Source: Thalassoroseus pseudoceratinae (GTDB lineage Bacteria > Planctomycetota > Planctomycetia > Planctomycetales > Planctomycetaceae). Taken from it: 64,000 nucleotides of DNA. The stretch's first letter is position 1, and each line of letters opens with the position of its first letter. The position numbers and the translations under genes are program-made. The DNA is taken from the NCBI RefSeq assembly GCF_011634775.1, contig NZ_JAALXT010000002.1:124001-188000 (forward strand), given 5' to 3'. Below, one piece after another: positions 46,373 to 54,853 of this stretch. A model generated the notes under the pieces. It did no database searches, was not told where the DNA came from, and was given only the letters and a program-made list of their open reading frames with translations.

Positions 46373-47680
46373 TCAATCCGTACGGTGTTGGAACCGGTCG
46401 TTGAAAACATTGAGCAAACGTATTTGATGTCCGTCCCATTCCCCCACGAGATCGACTGGATGGCCACCCGTGACCGCCAATGTCTTCCAGTGATCGCGTC
46501 CACGCACCGGCAGACCCGCACCGTTGCGGTCGCGGAGAGTCCATTCATCTCCGGGGATCAACGTCACATCGTGCAACACGCAGCCAAAGGCATCTAACCA
46601 GGGTTGCGTCGCAAGTGCATCGCTGACGGTGCCAAGAAATTCGTCGATGGTTGCCGAACCGGAAACTCGGGATTGCACAGACAACAATTCCCCTTCGCGA
46701 CTGACGAATTTCGCCCGCTGTTTGCTGGCACCGGGATAGAACACCAGCGTGCCGACCTGCTCCGTGCCGGGGACGATGGACTCCGCAAACGGTTGCCCGC
46801 CCACGGCAAACTGCAACACCAATGCCGTGCGGTCAGTCTTGCGACCGAAGACCCACGACCGCTGCGACCGAATCCGTCCGTCGTCATCGATCCATTGTCC
46901 AGCAACGATCCAGCTGTCTTCGACTTTCTCTCCATCGGAACTTAACTCGTCTTTGCCGATGTTCCATCCGATGATCTGCCGCACATCGCTTTGCAGTTCA
47001 GGCGTGAGCTGCTCGATTCGCTCAAACGCTTTGAGAAGCAATTTGACGCGACCGAATTCGGTGAGCAATTGCTTGGGCCAATCTCGTGAAGACCCGGGAA
47101 TTTCCGCCCAACGAGACACCCGAGAAGCCAGCCCGCCTGCTTGTGAATCGACCAACCGTTTGGCTTGCTCGTCCCAAAACGAGTGTGGTTTGGCTTCGAC
47201 ACCCGCGAGCCCCGTTCGCACGAGATCCTTCATCCACAAGTCGAGACGCGACAGCCCTTCGGTGACTAACTTCTCACGTTTGGCTGCTCGACGTTTCTTC
47301 GCTTTCTCGTCAACCGGCTTTTTGGGCGTGCTTGCGACTTCCGCTTTTTTCTCGGCTCGGGCTTGGCGTTGTTTGAGCCAATCGTCGACCCATTCGGGAC
47401 GGGTTGCTTCGGCAACGGCATCGGGCGACGACGCCGTAAGCATCAAGAGTCCCAACACGTGCTTGCAGGGAAATTTACGGCTGGGGCAGTTGCATTTGTA
47501 GCCGAGATTCGAGAGGTCGACCATAATCTGGTAGACCTTACTGCCCTGGCACTTCCCCCAAAGCGAGTGGTCATCACGCCCCACGTCTGGCCAATTCTTG
47601 AGGGCCATCAGCTTCTTGCCGGCAGCCGCCGAATTGCTATCCGGGGCCATCTCGGTGACTTGTTCGAGCGTAAGATCCAT
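46373..47680 (-). CDS. SWIM zinc-finger protein
   Basis: A 435-residue cytoplasmic protein with an N-terminal SWIM zinc finger (CxCx(n)CxH: YKCNCPSRKFPCKHVLGL, about residues 61-78). A Lys/Arg-rich linker (about 106-140) and a C-terminal beta-rich region follow. SWIM fingers bind DNA or protein, and this family is linked to DUF5691 and MoxR/VWA genes. The ATG at 47680 gives MDLTLEQV, a common start in the family. Cotranscribed with the DUF5691 gene downstream (3 bases apart). Upstream on the same strand is the oxidase block, but the gap of about 55 bases is no proof of one transcript. Confidence 0.88.
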   Translation of the reverse strand: MDLTLEQVTEMAPDSNSAAAGKKLMALKNWPDVGRDDHSLWGKCQGSKVYQIMVDLSNLGYKCNCPSRKFPCKHVLGLLMLTASSPDAVAEATRPEWVDDWLKQRQARAEKKAEVASTPKKPVDEKAKKRRAAKREKLVTEGLSRLDLWMKDLVRTGLAGVEAKPHSFWDEQAKRLVDSQAGGLASRVSRWAEIPGSSRDWPKQLLTEFGRVKLLLKAFERIEQLTPELQSDVRQIIGWNIGKDELSSDGEKVEDSWIVAGQWIDDDGRIRSQRSWVFGRKTDRTALVLQFAVGGQPFAESIVPGTEQVGTLVFYPGASKQRAKFVSREGELLSVQSRVSGSATIDEFLGTVSDALATQPWLDAFGCVLHDVTLIPGDEWTLRDRNGAGLPVRGRDHWKTLAVTGGHPVDLVGEWDGHQIRLLNVFNDRFQHRTD

Positions 47681-47734
47681 GGCCGCTCTCGATTCGAGCA
47701 CGGTCTCAAATGGTGCCGTCAGTCAACGGTTCGA

Positions 47735-48013
47735 CTACTCATCCGGCGTCCAAGGTTCTTGCCAATCGTTGAATTCGGCTTCCGCTTGTTGGTCCGCTTG
47801 GGCATTGCGATGCAGTCGATACAAGGTCACTCCAAAGCCAGTGAATACGAGGACCGGCATCGACATCATGAACAGGATGCTGTACATGTAGGCCTGGGGC
47901 AGCTTGGAATCTTTCTTGTTGGCTTCCTTGCACATCGGACATGCCGACGCACTACCCACGGTGCTCAACAGAATTGCGGACGCCAGCATCAGGCTGCGGA
48001 GAAATCGGGACAT
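47735..48013 (-). CDS. Small membrane protein with exported CxxC motif
   Basis: A 92-residue protein. A signal peptide or first helix (about 1-23) ends ASAC, directly followed by PMCKEANKK, so a CPMC (CxxC) pair sits at the mature N terminus. A second hydrophobic helix (about 43-65) and a charged cytoplasmic tail follow. It ends the run of oxidase and assembly genes, 24 bases from the DUF420 gene, and its exported CxxC could handle copper or thiol chemistry for oxidase maturation; that is inference. The start codon is taken as the ATG at 48013; an upstream ATG at 48022 would add three residues. Confidence 0.7.
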   Translation of the reverse strand: MSRFLRSLMLASAILLSTVGSASACPMCKEANKKDSKLPQAYMYSILFMMSMPVLVFTGFGVTLYRLHRNAQADQQAEAEFNDWQEPWTPDE

Positions 48014-48036
48014 GCTTTGCAATCCTTCCTAGACGT

Positions 48037-48477
48037 TCACGGCAACGTACCGTACCAATGATACAACATAAAGTAGATGATCACACCCGTCACCGAGACA
48101 TACATCCAAATTGGCCAAGTGATTCTTGCAATCCGGCGGTGTTTCTCCCATTGGCCCATGAGTCCGCGATAGATCGTGATGCTCGCAAGAAACGGAACCG
48201 CGGCCGCCAAAATGATGTGCGTGACTAAAATCAAAAGATAGACAGTTCGTACCGCTCCGGTCCCGGCGAACTTCTTGGAACCGATGTAATAGTGGTAAAC
48301 CAGATAACACCCGAGGAACACAATCGAGACGGCAAACGACCCGAGCATTGTCCACTTGTGAGCCGTCACTCGTCCACTTCGAATCAGTACGTAACCGACC
48401 GCAAGCAGCACGGTCGCCAAGCCATTCAGGCTGGCGTTGACGGTCGGCAGGGAATTGACCCACTCAGGCACGTCCAC
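48037..48477 (-). CDS. DUF420 membrane protein (oxidase assembly-associated)
   Basis: A 146-residue integral membrane protein with four hydrophobic helices. The DUF420 family pattern is visible: LPTVNASLNGLATVLLAVGYVLIR, HKWTMLGSFAVSIVFLGCYLVYHYYIGSKKF and YLLILVTHIILAAAVPFLASITIYRGL, with conserved His residues. The Bacillus relative CtaM is needed to assemble caa3-type cytochrome oxidase; other members occur beside oxidase genes, as here. It presumably binds a haem or copper intermediate, which is unproven. Two bases-range spacing to its neighbours and the same strand suggest cotranscription with the SCO gene. Confidence 0.9.
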   Translation of the reverse strand: MDVPEWVNSLPTVNASLNGLATVLLAVGYVLIRSGRVTAHKWTMLGSFAVSIVFLGCYLVYHYYIGSKKFAGTGAVRTVYLLILVTHIILAAAVPFLASITIYRGLMGQWEKHRRIARITWPIWMYVSVTGVIIYFMLYHWYGTLP

Positions 48478-48511
48478 GAATTCAGTCCCACTGTTATTGA
48501 TCGAAATTGTA

Positions 48512-49843
48512 TTAGGGTTCTTCGGCGATCGCGGGGCCGGAGGTTTTCGGTTGCACCGGCGAGTGACGCAATCGTTCGGCTTCGTCTCGCAGGGCGAAGG
48601 CGAGTTCCATCATTTCGGAGTCACTCGCACCGTTGTACCGTTTGACGATGTTCCCCTCGGCGTCGATGTGTAATACGTCGGTGGTATGGAACACTTCATA
48701 GCCGGGTTGACGGGCTTCCCCGGTATGTTCCACAACGCCTTGTCGGAATGCACTTCGCAGCAGCGGGTACACATAGGATTTGTCACCGGTGAGGAACAAC
48801 CACTTCTCCGGATCGGCACCGAAGTTGTCCGCGTAATTTTGCAGAACCTTCGGTTTGTCGTATGTCGGATCGACAGTGATCGTCACGAGTCGAACGTCAT
48901 CATCGGCAACCCGTTCCTGCAACTGAGCCATCTTTGCGGTGATGTTCAGGCACGGTCCGGCACAGCGTGTAAACACGAAACAAACCGCCCACGGTTGGCC
49001 GTGCAAGTCTTTCTCGGTAATGGTACGACCGCTTCGTTCGGTGAGTTCAAATGAACCAACCCCCGGCAGTCGGACCGGTCCCGTGATGATCGGTCCCGAA
49101 TTCGCGATTTTCTCGGCCTCGGCTTTCAACGCGCTGACAAGTTCGTTCCGTTCGTCTTCTACCAATCCGTTGAATTTCCCGACGACACGCCCCCGGGCAT
49201 CAACATGCAGCAAGTTGGGCGAGTGCAACACCTCGAAACCCGGTTTGCGGTTTTCGCCGGTTTCTTCGTGCACCGGCATCAGAAAGCTCTTTTGAATCAG
49301 CGAATAGATCTCGTCTTGATCGCCGGTCAGGTGCAACCACTTTTCTGGATCGGCCCCGAAGTTGGTGGCGTAATTCTTGAGGACTTCCGGTGTGTCGAAC
49401 TTGGGATCGACGGACAGAGAAACGAGTCGAACGTCGGTATCTTTGAGTTGGTCTTGCATGTCCTTCAAGCCCGCCGTCAAGTTCAGACATTGCCCGGCAC
49501 ACCGCGTAAAGACAAAACCAACGGCCCACGGCGTTCCGAGCAAATCGTCACGCGTGACCGTATTCCCGTCCTGATCGATCAACGAGAAATCCGCAACCCC
49601 CTCCTCGGGCCAAATCAATTCGGATGGTGTTTCCGGTTGTCTGTCGTTTAGGACATCCAACGGATTGACCCGTTCTCGATTTCGCCGTGCCGACTCTGCA
49701 ACAACCCACCCCAGAAATGTACCGCTGGTCAGCAACAGAACCCACGACACGATCTTAAACCAAAACCGTTGCGGTGCAGCGGAATTCGATTGGGGCGAGT
49801 CGGGTTGAGTGGTGCTTTGTTCTAAACTTTGATCTGTCTGCAT
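48512..49843 (-). CDS. Tandem SCO1/SenC copper-chaperone protein
   Basis: A 443-residue membrane-anchored protein with two complete SCO1/SenC thioredoxin-like domains. A transmembrane helix (about 28-50) is followed by domain 1 (about 85-240) with Cys115-x3-Cys119 (TRCAGQC) and His207, and domain 2 (about 262-430) with Cys294-x3-Cys298 (TRCAGPC) and His386. The CxxxC plus His set binds copper. SCO proteins load the CuA site of oxidase subunit II. Most SCO proteins have one domain; the duplication with clear similarity between the halves (for example NFGADPEKWL in both) is unusual. It lies between the ABC exporter pair and the DUF420 gene on the oxidase strand. Confidence 0.92.
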   Translation of the reverse strand: MQTDQSLEQSTTQPDSPQSNSAAPQRFWFKIVSWVLLLTSGTFLGWVVAESARRNRERVNPLDVLNDRQPETPSELIWPEEGVADFSLIDQDGNTVTRDDLLGTPWAVGFVFTRCAGQCLNLTAGLKDMQDQLKDTDVRLVSLSVDPKFDTPEVLKNYATNFGADPEKWLHLTGDQDEIYSLIQKSFLMPVHEETGENRKPGFEVLHSPNLLHVDARGRVVGKFNGLVEDERNELVSALKAEAEKIANSGPIITGPVRLPGVGSFELTERSGRTITEKDLHGQPWAVCFVFTRCAGPCLNITAKMAQLQERVADDDVRLVTITVDPTYDKPKVLQNYADNFGADPEKWLFLTGDKSYVYPLLRSAFRQGVVEHTGEARQPGYEVFHTTDVLHIDAEGNIVKRYNGASDSEMMELAFALRDEAERLRHSPVQPKTSGPAIAEEP

Positions 49844-49948
49844 CGACAGTCCTCATGCAAATGACGTTGGCAGTTCCACTCCGTTTGATACGTCCGAAAC
49901 CGCGATACCGTGGGATCGAAACGCCCAGAAGTTTCGGGGATGCCCCTA

Positions 49949-50830
49949 TTATTGCACGTTCCGCGAGTTCCGGCTATGCGTTTGCACCACCGCCGCCCCA
50001 ACGCAAACCAAACCGAACGCGATTGATACCGCGACACTTAGCGGCATTCCCGGCATTGTGGGGGTGACAGCCAAATCCAGATGGGGCGACATCAATCTTC
50101 GCAACCCCGCGACACCATACGTCATCGGGTTCAGACGGATGATCCAACTCAACCAGACGGAGCCATCGCCGGGAAAAAACGCACCGGACAGCAACCACAT
50201 CGGCGTCAGAAAAATCATCATGATCGCATGGAAGCCCTGCGTGCTACTCATCGGCCAAACCACGATATAGCCCAGAGCCGTCATCGAAAGTGCCATCGTG
50301 GTAAGAAAACACAGAACCGCCAACGCTTGCGGAAAACTGTGTAACCACGGGATTGCCGGTGCGAGTCCGATCCATGCGATCAATGGCCCCAATGCCAGAA
50401 AAATCAGCACCTGCCCAACCGCAAGCAGTGTTCCACCGATCAACTTGCCCAGGACAATGGCCAACCGGGGGGCCGGTGAAACCAACACTCCTTGCAAGAA
50501 CCCTTCGCGTCGATCTTCAATGATCGAGACCGTCGAAAAAATCGCGGTATTGAGAAGGATCAAAGCAATGATGCCCGGCAGAAAATATTCCTGGTAAGAA
50601 AGTGTTGCTCCGTCGGGCACCCAACTTGGAGTTTTGAACGATCCTTGTAGACCCGCACCGAACAAAATCCAAAAGATGATTGGCTGTCCCAACGCCCCGA
50701 CCACACGCGATCGTTGCCTCAGAAACCGGACCAATTCCCGGCGGACCAACGTGCCCGTCGCCACCCAAGTGGAAGACTTCGCCGTTGGCGGGTTTTCTTT
50801 TTCGGTGTCGATAACAGATGTCGCACTCAT
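49949..50830 (-). CDS. ABC-2 type transporter permease
   Basis: A 293-residue permease of the ABC-2 group with about six membrane helices. The segment PIIFWILFGAGLQGSF, the YFLPGIIALILLNTAIFSTVSIIEDRREGFLQGVLVSPAPR region and the later GAFFPGDGSVWLSWIIRLNPMTYGVAGLR are typical of drug- and haem-type exporters. The start at 50830 overlaps the stop of the ATPase as TGATG, so the pair is coupled. In this setting, between oxidase structural genes and the SCO gene, export of a cofactor or copper (as NosFY do for nitrous-oxide reductase) is possible but unproven. Confidence 0.9.
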   Translation of the reverse strand: MSATSVIDTEKENPPTAKSSTWVATGTLVRRELVRFLRQRSRVVGALGQPIIFWILFGAGLQGSFKTPSWVPDGATLSYQEYFLPGIIALILLNTAIFSTVSIIEDRREGFLQGVLVSPAPRLAIVLGKLIGGTLLAVGQVLIFLALGPLIAWIGLAPAIPWLHSFPQALAVLCFLTTMALSMTALGYIVVWPMSSTQGFHAIMMIFLTPMWLLSGAFFPGDGSVWLSWIIRLNPMTYGVAGLRRLMSPHLDLAVTPTMPGMPLSVAVSIAFGLVCVGAAVVQTHSRNSRNVQ

Positions 50831-51780
50831 CAGGAGGTTTGACCTCCTTCCCAAAACCGATGCCCCGTTCGGCTGATAAATACGTCTTCGAGCGTCGGTT
50901 TGCCGTAAGTCACGCTGGTGATTTCATCTCGACAACCATCCATGATGGTTTGGAACAACTGTGGCCCACCGTCTGACGAAATCCGTAGGGAATCGGTTAG
51001 CACTTGGGAATCGATCTCGAAACGCTCACGCAGCGAACTGGCGAGACGTTCCGGGTGTTCGCATTCGATTGTCAGGCAGTCACCACCGATTGAGGCCCGC
51101 AACTCGTCGGGCGAACCGATTGCAACCAATTGCCCCTGATTGAGAATTGCCAACCGGTCACACTGTTCGGCTTCGTCCATGAGATGAGTCGTCGCCAAAA
51201 TGGTGAGTGACGAGCCGCTCGCCAACTCGGACAAGTACCGCCAAAGATCCTGCCGAGCACCGGGGTCGAGACCCGTACTTGGTTCATCCAACAAGAGCAC
51301 ACGCGGCTTGTGTATCAGTCCTTTGGCAATCTCCACGCGGCGTTTCAAACCCCCAGACAATGTGGAAACGAGATCACGTCGTCGATCGGTCAATCGCATT
51401 CGTTCTAAGAGTTCGTCGACCCGATTCCGAGTCGCCTGACGATTGAGTCCGTAGAGTCTGGCTTGATGAACGAGGTTTTCCGCCACCGTGAGTTGGATGT
51501 CCAAACTCGGCGATTGAAACGTTACGCCGATCGCTCTGCGAATTTGGTTCGTCTGTGACGCGAGATCGAACCCGCAAACAGTACCCTGCCCTGCGGAAAA
51601 GGGGAGCAGTGTGGAGAGCATCCGAAAGAGCGTTGTTTTTCCGCTACCGTTCGGTCCGAGCAGACCGAAAATCTCGCCCTCCGCGACCGCAAAGGAAACG
51701 TCATCGAGTGCGGTCGAATCGGTGTTCGGGTAGCGAAAACCAAGCCCTTCAACCGAGATAATGGAATTGGGGACGGACAC
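50830..51780 (-). CDS. ABC transporter ATP-binding protein
   Basis: A 316-residue ATPase, partner of the following permease. Walker A is GLLGPNGSGKTT near residue 43, the signature LSGGLKRRVEIAKGL near 145, Walker B VLLLDEPSTGLDPGAR near 163, and the switch His in ATTHLMDEAEQCDRL. It belongs to the ABC-2/drug-exporter subfamily of the DrrA/CcmA type. A C-terminal extension of about 80 residues is typical. The start is a GTG at 51780. It lies downstream of oxidase subunit IV on the same strand and is translationally coupled to the permease. Confidence 0.93.
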   Translation of the reverse strand: MSVPNSIISVEGLGFRYPNTDSTALDDVSFAVAEGEIFGLLGPNGSGKTTLFRMLSTLLPFSAGQGTVCGFDLASQTNQIRRAIGVTFQSPSLDIQLTVAENLVHQARLYGLNRQATRNRVDELLERMRLTDRRRDLVSTLSGGLKRRVEIAKGLIHKPRVLLLDEPSTGLDPGARQDLWRYLSELASGSSLTILATTHLMDEAEQCDRLAILNQGQLVAIGSPDELRASIGGDCLTIECEHPERLASSLRERFEIDSQVLTDSLRISSDGGPQLFQTIMDGCRDEITSVTYGKPTLEDVFISRTGHRFWEGGQTS

Positions 51781-51824
51781 AGGAAGTCGTCAGCTCAAAA
51801 GGAAACCAGATACTCGCAACGTCT

Positions 51825-52208
51825 TCAGTGCTGCTCGGACGATTCGAGTTCGGTTGTTGGTTCTGGAGTCTCGCCGGCGGCATCTTGGATTTGCGGGGCC
51901 ACGTTCGTGTAGTAGTGCAGACCGATGTCCGGCAACAGAGCCAACGGCAAGCCAATGGCGAGGACTGTCGTGGGGGCCAGCAAAATGAATTTCCATTTGC
52001 CTTCAAACTTCAGGTGCATGAAGTAGGTCAGCACGAACATGGCTTTCGCCACGGCAATGGCGAGCACGATGACGGCGATCAAAACCCAGTTTTGCAGCCA
52101 GCCGTTTTGCTTGGCCTCATCCGCAATCCAGGACAACGCCGTGCAAATGCACAAGAAGAAGAAGATCAAGCCGTAGTGAACTTTGTGACCTGATTGTGTA
52201 TTAGCCAT
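51825..52208 (-). CDS. Cytochrome c oxidase subunit IV (prokaryotic)
   Basis: A 127-residue protein with three hydrophobic helices: VHYGLIFFFLCICTALSWIAD, WVLIAVIVLAIAVAKAMFVLTYFMHLKFE and FILLAPTTVLAIGLPLALLPDIGLHYY. The helix-2 KAMFVLTYFMHLK motif is diagnostic of the prokaryotic subunit IV family (CtaF/CoxD). It stabilises the oxidase core. The ATG at 52208 is chosen, as an upstream ATG would add only three residues. The cytosolic C terminus is Glu/Pro-rich. It is the fourth structural subunit in the block and lies directly before the ABC genes. Confidence 0.88.
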   Translation of the reverse strand: MANTQSGHKVHYGLIFFFLCICTALSWIADEAKQNGWLQNWVLIAVIVLAIAVAKAMFVLTYFMHLKFEGKWKFILLAPTTVLAIGLPLALLPDIGLHYYTNVAPQIQDAAGETPEPTTELESSEQH

Positions 52209-52264
52209 AAGAAACACGATTCCATGATCGGTTCGGGAAATCGAAAATCACTCTGAAAATTCGA

Positions 52265-53812
52265 TCAGACAATATACAGCAGCGGGAAGAGGAAAATCCA
52301 CACGAGGTCAACGAAGTGCCAGTACAGGCCACTGTTCTCGACCCAGTCCGTCCACGCCCCATTCAATCGAGACCCTTGAAGCAATACAGCCCCGAAGAGG
52401 ATCATTCCAACAATCACGTGAATCGCGTGAAAACCGGTCATCAGAAAGTACATCGAGGCAAACAGATTACCATAAACAATCGGATGCGGATCGTGCACGT
52501 GCTCCATCATCGGGCCATACCAGCGGTCCACGGAAACTTCGCTGTATTCCTCTTCGGGGAATTCAATGACATCCTGCTGACTTTGCAATGGAAGCCCGCC
52601 CTCACCCTTCACGATGCGAACGATGTTGGCTTTGGCGTGCTCTTCGGCTTCTTCATGTTCTGCGGATTCGGTTCCGTGTCCGTGGCTGTCTTGCTCACCG
52701 GGCAGTTGCAACGCTCCCACAACTTGCTTGGGTTCGCCTTCGCCGTCGCCGTATGAGACCAACCCAAAGTTGCGTAAGTTGTGCAGACGCTCCGTGACTT
52801 CCGCTAAAGTAATGGCCGGTGCCAGCCCGGCAGATTGCTCTTCCGAAATGTCCGCTTGAGGAACTTCCACCGTTTCGCCGTCTTTGGTGATGACCTTGAT
52901 GACATCAGAATCGGCTTCGTTGCTTGGATCGAGTTGCCCCACAACACGTTTACCGTCTTTCGTCACCAACGCGACGTCTTCCGTTCCCAACGGCACGGCT
53001 AGCGAGACATTCTCTTGAACGTGAAGTTCGAGCACACGAACTTCCTCGGCAAACGCGAGCAAGTGCCGAATCTCCGGCTCCCGCGATTCCGATTCCTCGA
53101 GAACTTCTCGTTTCAATTGGTATTCGCTGAGTTCTTCATCTGAAAGGTCGGCTTCTCGACCTTCGAAGACCTTGATTTCCTCGCGAAGAGATTCAATCTG
53201 GCCCCGTTCTTGGGCGAGGTCTTTGCGTTTGTTGCTGGCATCGAGCAAAGCGGCCTTGGCAATTCGCGTATCAATTTGCGTCGGCGTTAAACCTTCTTTT
53301 TCCAGCCGATCGTAGATGGCACCATCTGGCAGCAGTTCGTTCGTGCGAGCATCGAGTGCGGATCGTGCTTCGGAGACAACTTTCAAGAGAGCTTGTTCAT
53401 CGGTTTCTGCGATATGACCGGGAAGAATATCGTGGTCGAATTTCCCGTAATATTCATAGCTCTTAATGCCGAGGAACACGCAAGCGCAGATAAAGACGAT
53501 CAGCAACCGTTTCCAGGCTTTCCCATAGTCCCGCTCGACCATAGCTTCATGAGCCAACACGACCAGGTAGCTGGAAAAGATCAACACGAAGGTGTTTAAA
53601 CCACCCCAGAACACTTTGATGTGCGTCACATTCGGATCAGTCGGCCAGTTTGGCGACCCGATTCGCAACACGATGTACGTCCCGATGAACGCCGTGAAAA
53701 ACATGATCTCCGTACCGAGGAACAGCCACATCCCCAGCTTGGAATTTGGAATCGGAATGCCCATCTTGAGCGGCGATGGGGACGGCGTGTGATGAGCGGT
53801 GGTGTCAGCCAT
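52265..53812 (-). CDS. ctaE: Cytochrome c oxidase subunit III with large internal insertion
   Basis: A 515-residue subunit III, about twice the usual bacterial length (190-280). Residues 20-118 hold the first three helices ([69 protein letters not shown]). Residues 445-515 hold the rest, with [21 protein letters not shown] and [20 protein letters not shown]. Between them (about 125-440) lies an extra, highly charged, partly coiled-coil region with beta-rich and His/Glu-rich parts ([25 protein letters not shown]). The reading frame is continuous, so it is a true insertion, not a frameshift. Subunit III supports proton uptake and stability; the insertion is extramembrane and may bind metal or partner proteins. 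Confidence 0.93.
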   Translation of the reverse strand: MADTTAHHTPSPSPLKMGIPIPNSKLGMWLFLGTEIMFFTAFIGTYIVLRIGSPNWPTDPNVTHIKVFWGGLNTFVLIFSSYLVVLAHEAMVERDYGKAWKRLLIVFICACVFLGIKSYEYYGKFDHDILPGHIAETDEQALLKVVSEARSALDARTNELLPDGAIYDRLEKEGLTPTQIDTRIAKAALLDASNKRKDLAQERGQIESLREEIKVFEGREADLSDEELSEYQLKREVLEESESREPEIRHLLAFAEEVRVLELHVQENVSLAVPLGTEDVALVTKDGKRVVGQLDPSNEADSDVIKVITKDGETVEVPQADISEEQSAGLAPAITLAEVTERLHNLRNFGLVSYGDGEGEPKQVVGALQLPGEQDSHGHGTESAEHEEAEEHAKANIVRIVKGEGGLPLQSQQDVIEFPEEEYSEVSVDRWYGPMMEHVHDPHPIVYGNLFASMYFLMTGFHAIHVIVGMILFGAVLLQGSRLNGAWTDWVENSGLYWHFVDLVWIFLFPLLYIV

Positions 53813-53869
53813 GAATTTCGTCTTTGATTCCGAGAGTGAACCTGTCGATCCGCGTTCGCAAGTGTTGAA

Positions 53870-54853
53870 TCAACGTAGCAGTTGGAAATGGTCCCAAGTC
53901 AAAATCGTCAACAGCAATGGAAGATATAACAACGACGACCACAACAACCGTCGAGCCGAGGACCGAGTTTCATTGGCCATGAACAGGACTGCACAAATGA
54001 GATAGCCCATTCCCAGCACGATGGCTCCCGCGAAGTACGCCGAGCCAGCCATATCGAAAACGGATGGCAACAAGCTAACTGGCAACAAGGCCAATGCATA
54101 AAGGACAGCGAGAGCACCTGTCAGGTTACGATTCGCCCAACAGGATGGCAGCATCTTCAGGCCCGCCCGTTCGTACTGAGTGCGGTACAGCCACCCGATC
54201 GCGAGGAAGTGCGGAAACTGCCAAAAAAACAGGATGGCGAAAAGTGCTGCGGCACCTGCATCAAGTGAACCACCTGCGGCACTCCATCCCAGGACTGGCG
54301 GCAACGCGCCCGGAACTGCCCCGATGGTGGTACAGAAGGAGCTTGTGCGTTTCATCGGGGTGTAGAGGGCCACATAAGTCAGCAATGTGAAGACGCCGAG
54401 AATCGCGGTTTGCAAGTTCACAAACACGGACAGATACAGCGTCCCCATCATTCCAGTTGCGAGACCGAACACCAAACCTTCGATCGCCGTCACGCGACCT
54501 GTCACCATCGGACGGTTGCGGGTACGGTCCATTCGCCGATCGGTATCACGTTCGATCAGTTGATTGAGCACACTCGACGACACGGCGACAAGGGTGATGC
54601 CGATCAACGCATGCATGAGGCCGGCGCGATCGATTGTCGTTCCACTCGCGAGAACATATCCGAACGTGACCGTCGCCAATGCCAAGACAGCGATCTTGGG
54701 CTTGGTTAGTTCAAGATAGTCGGCCAACCGTGCCAACGAGATTGGCTGTGCCGACCATTTCGGCGGTTTGAGTGGCGAAACAATCACGACTGAATCGACC
54801 GAATGACCGGTCGATGTGGGAGTCGCTGTTGCTTCACGATTCCACGTACTCAC
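53870..54853 (-). CDS. ctaB: Protohaem IX farnesyltransferase
   Basis: A 327-residue UbiA-family membrane enzyme that converts haem B to haem O by adding a farnesyl group. About eight to nine hydrophobic helices are visible. Diagnostic segments are LTKPKIAVLALATVTFGYVLA, SSVLNQLIERDTDRRMDRTRNRPMVTGRV (the prenyl-diphosphate binding Asp pair), YTPMKRTSSFCTTIGAVPGALPPVLGW and FFWQFPHFLAIGWLYRTQYERAGLKMLP. The start is a GTG at 54853 that overlaps the stop of ctaA (GTGA), so haem O and haem A synthesis are translationally coupled. A hydrophilic leader of about 30 residues is longer than usual. Confidence 0.96.
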   Translation of the reverse strand: MSTWNREATATPTSTGHSVDSVVIVSPLKPPKWSAQPISLARLADYLELTKPKIAVLALATVTFGYVLASGTTIDRAGLMHALIGITLVAVSSSVLNQLIERDTDRRMDRTRNRPMVTGRVTAIEGLVFGLATGMMGTLYLSVFVNLQTAILGVFTLLTYVALYTPMKRTSSFCTTIGAVPGALPPVLGWSAAGGSLDAGAAALFAILFFWQFPHFLAIGWLYRTQYERAGLKMLPSCWANRNLTGALAVLYALALLPVSLLPSVFDMAGSAYFAGAIVLGMGYLICAVLFMANETRSSARRLLWSSLLYLPLLLTILTWDHFQLLR

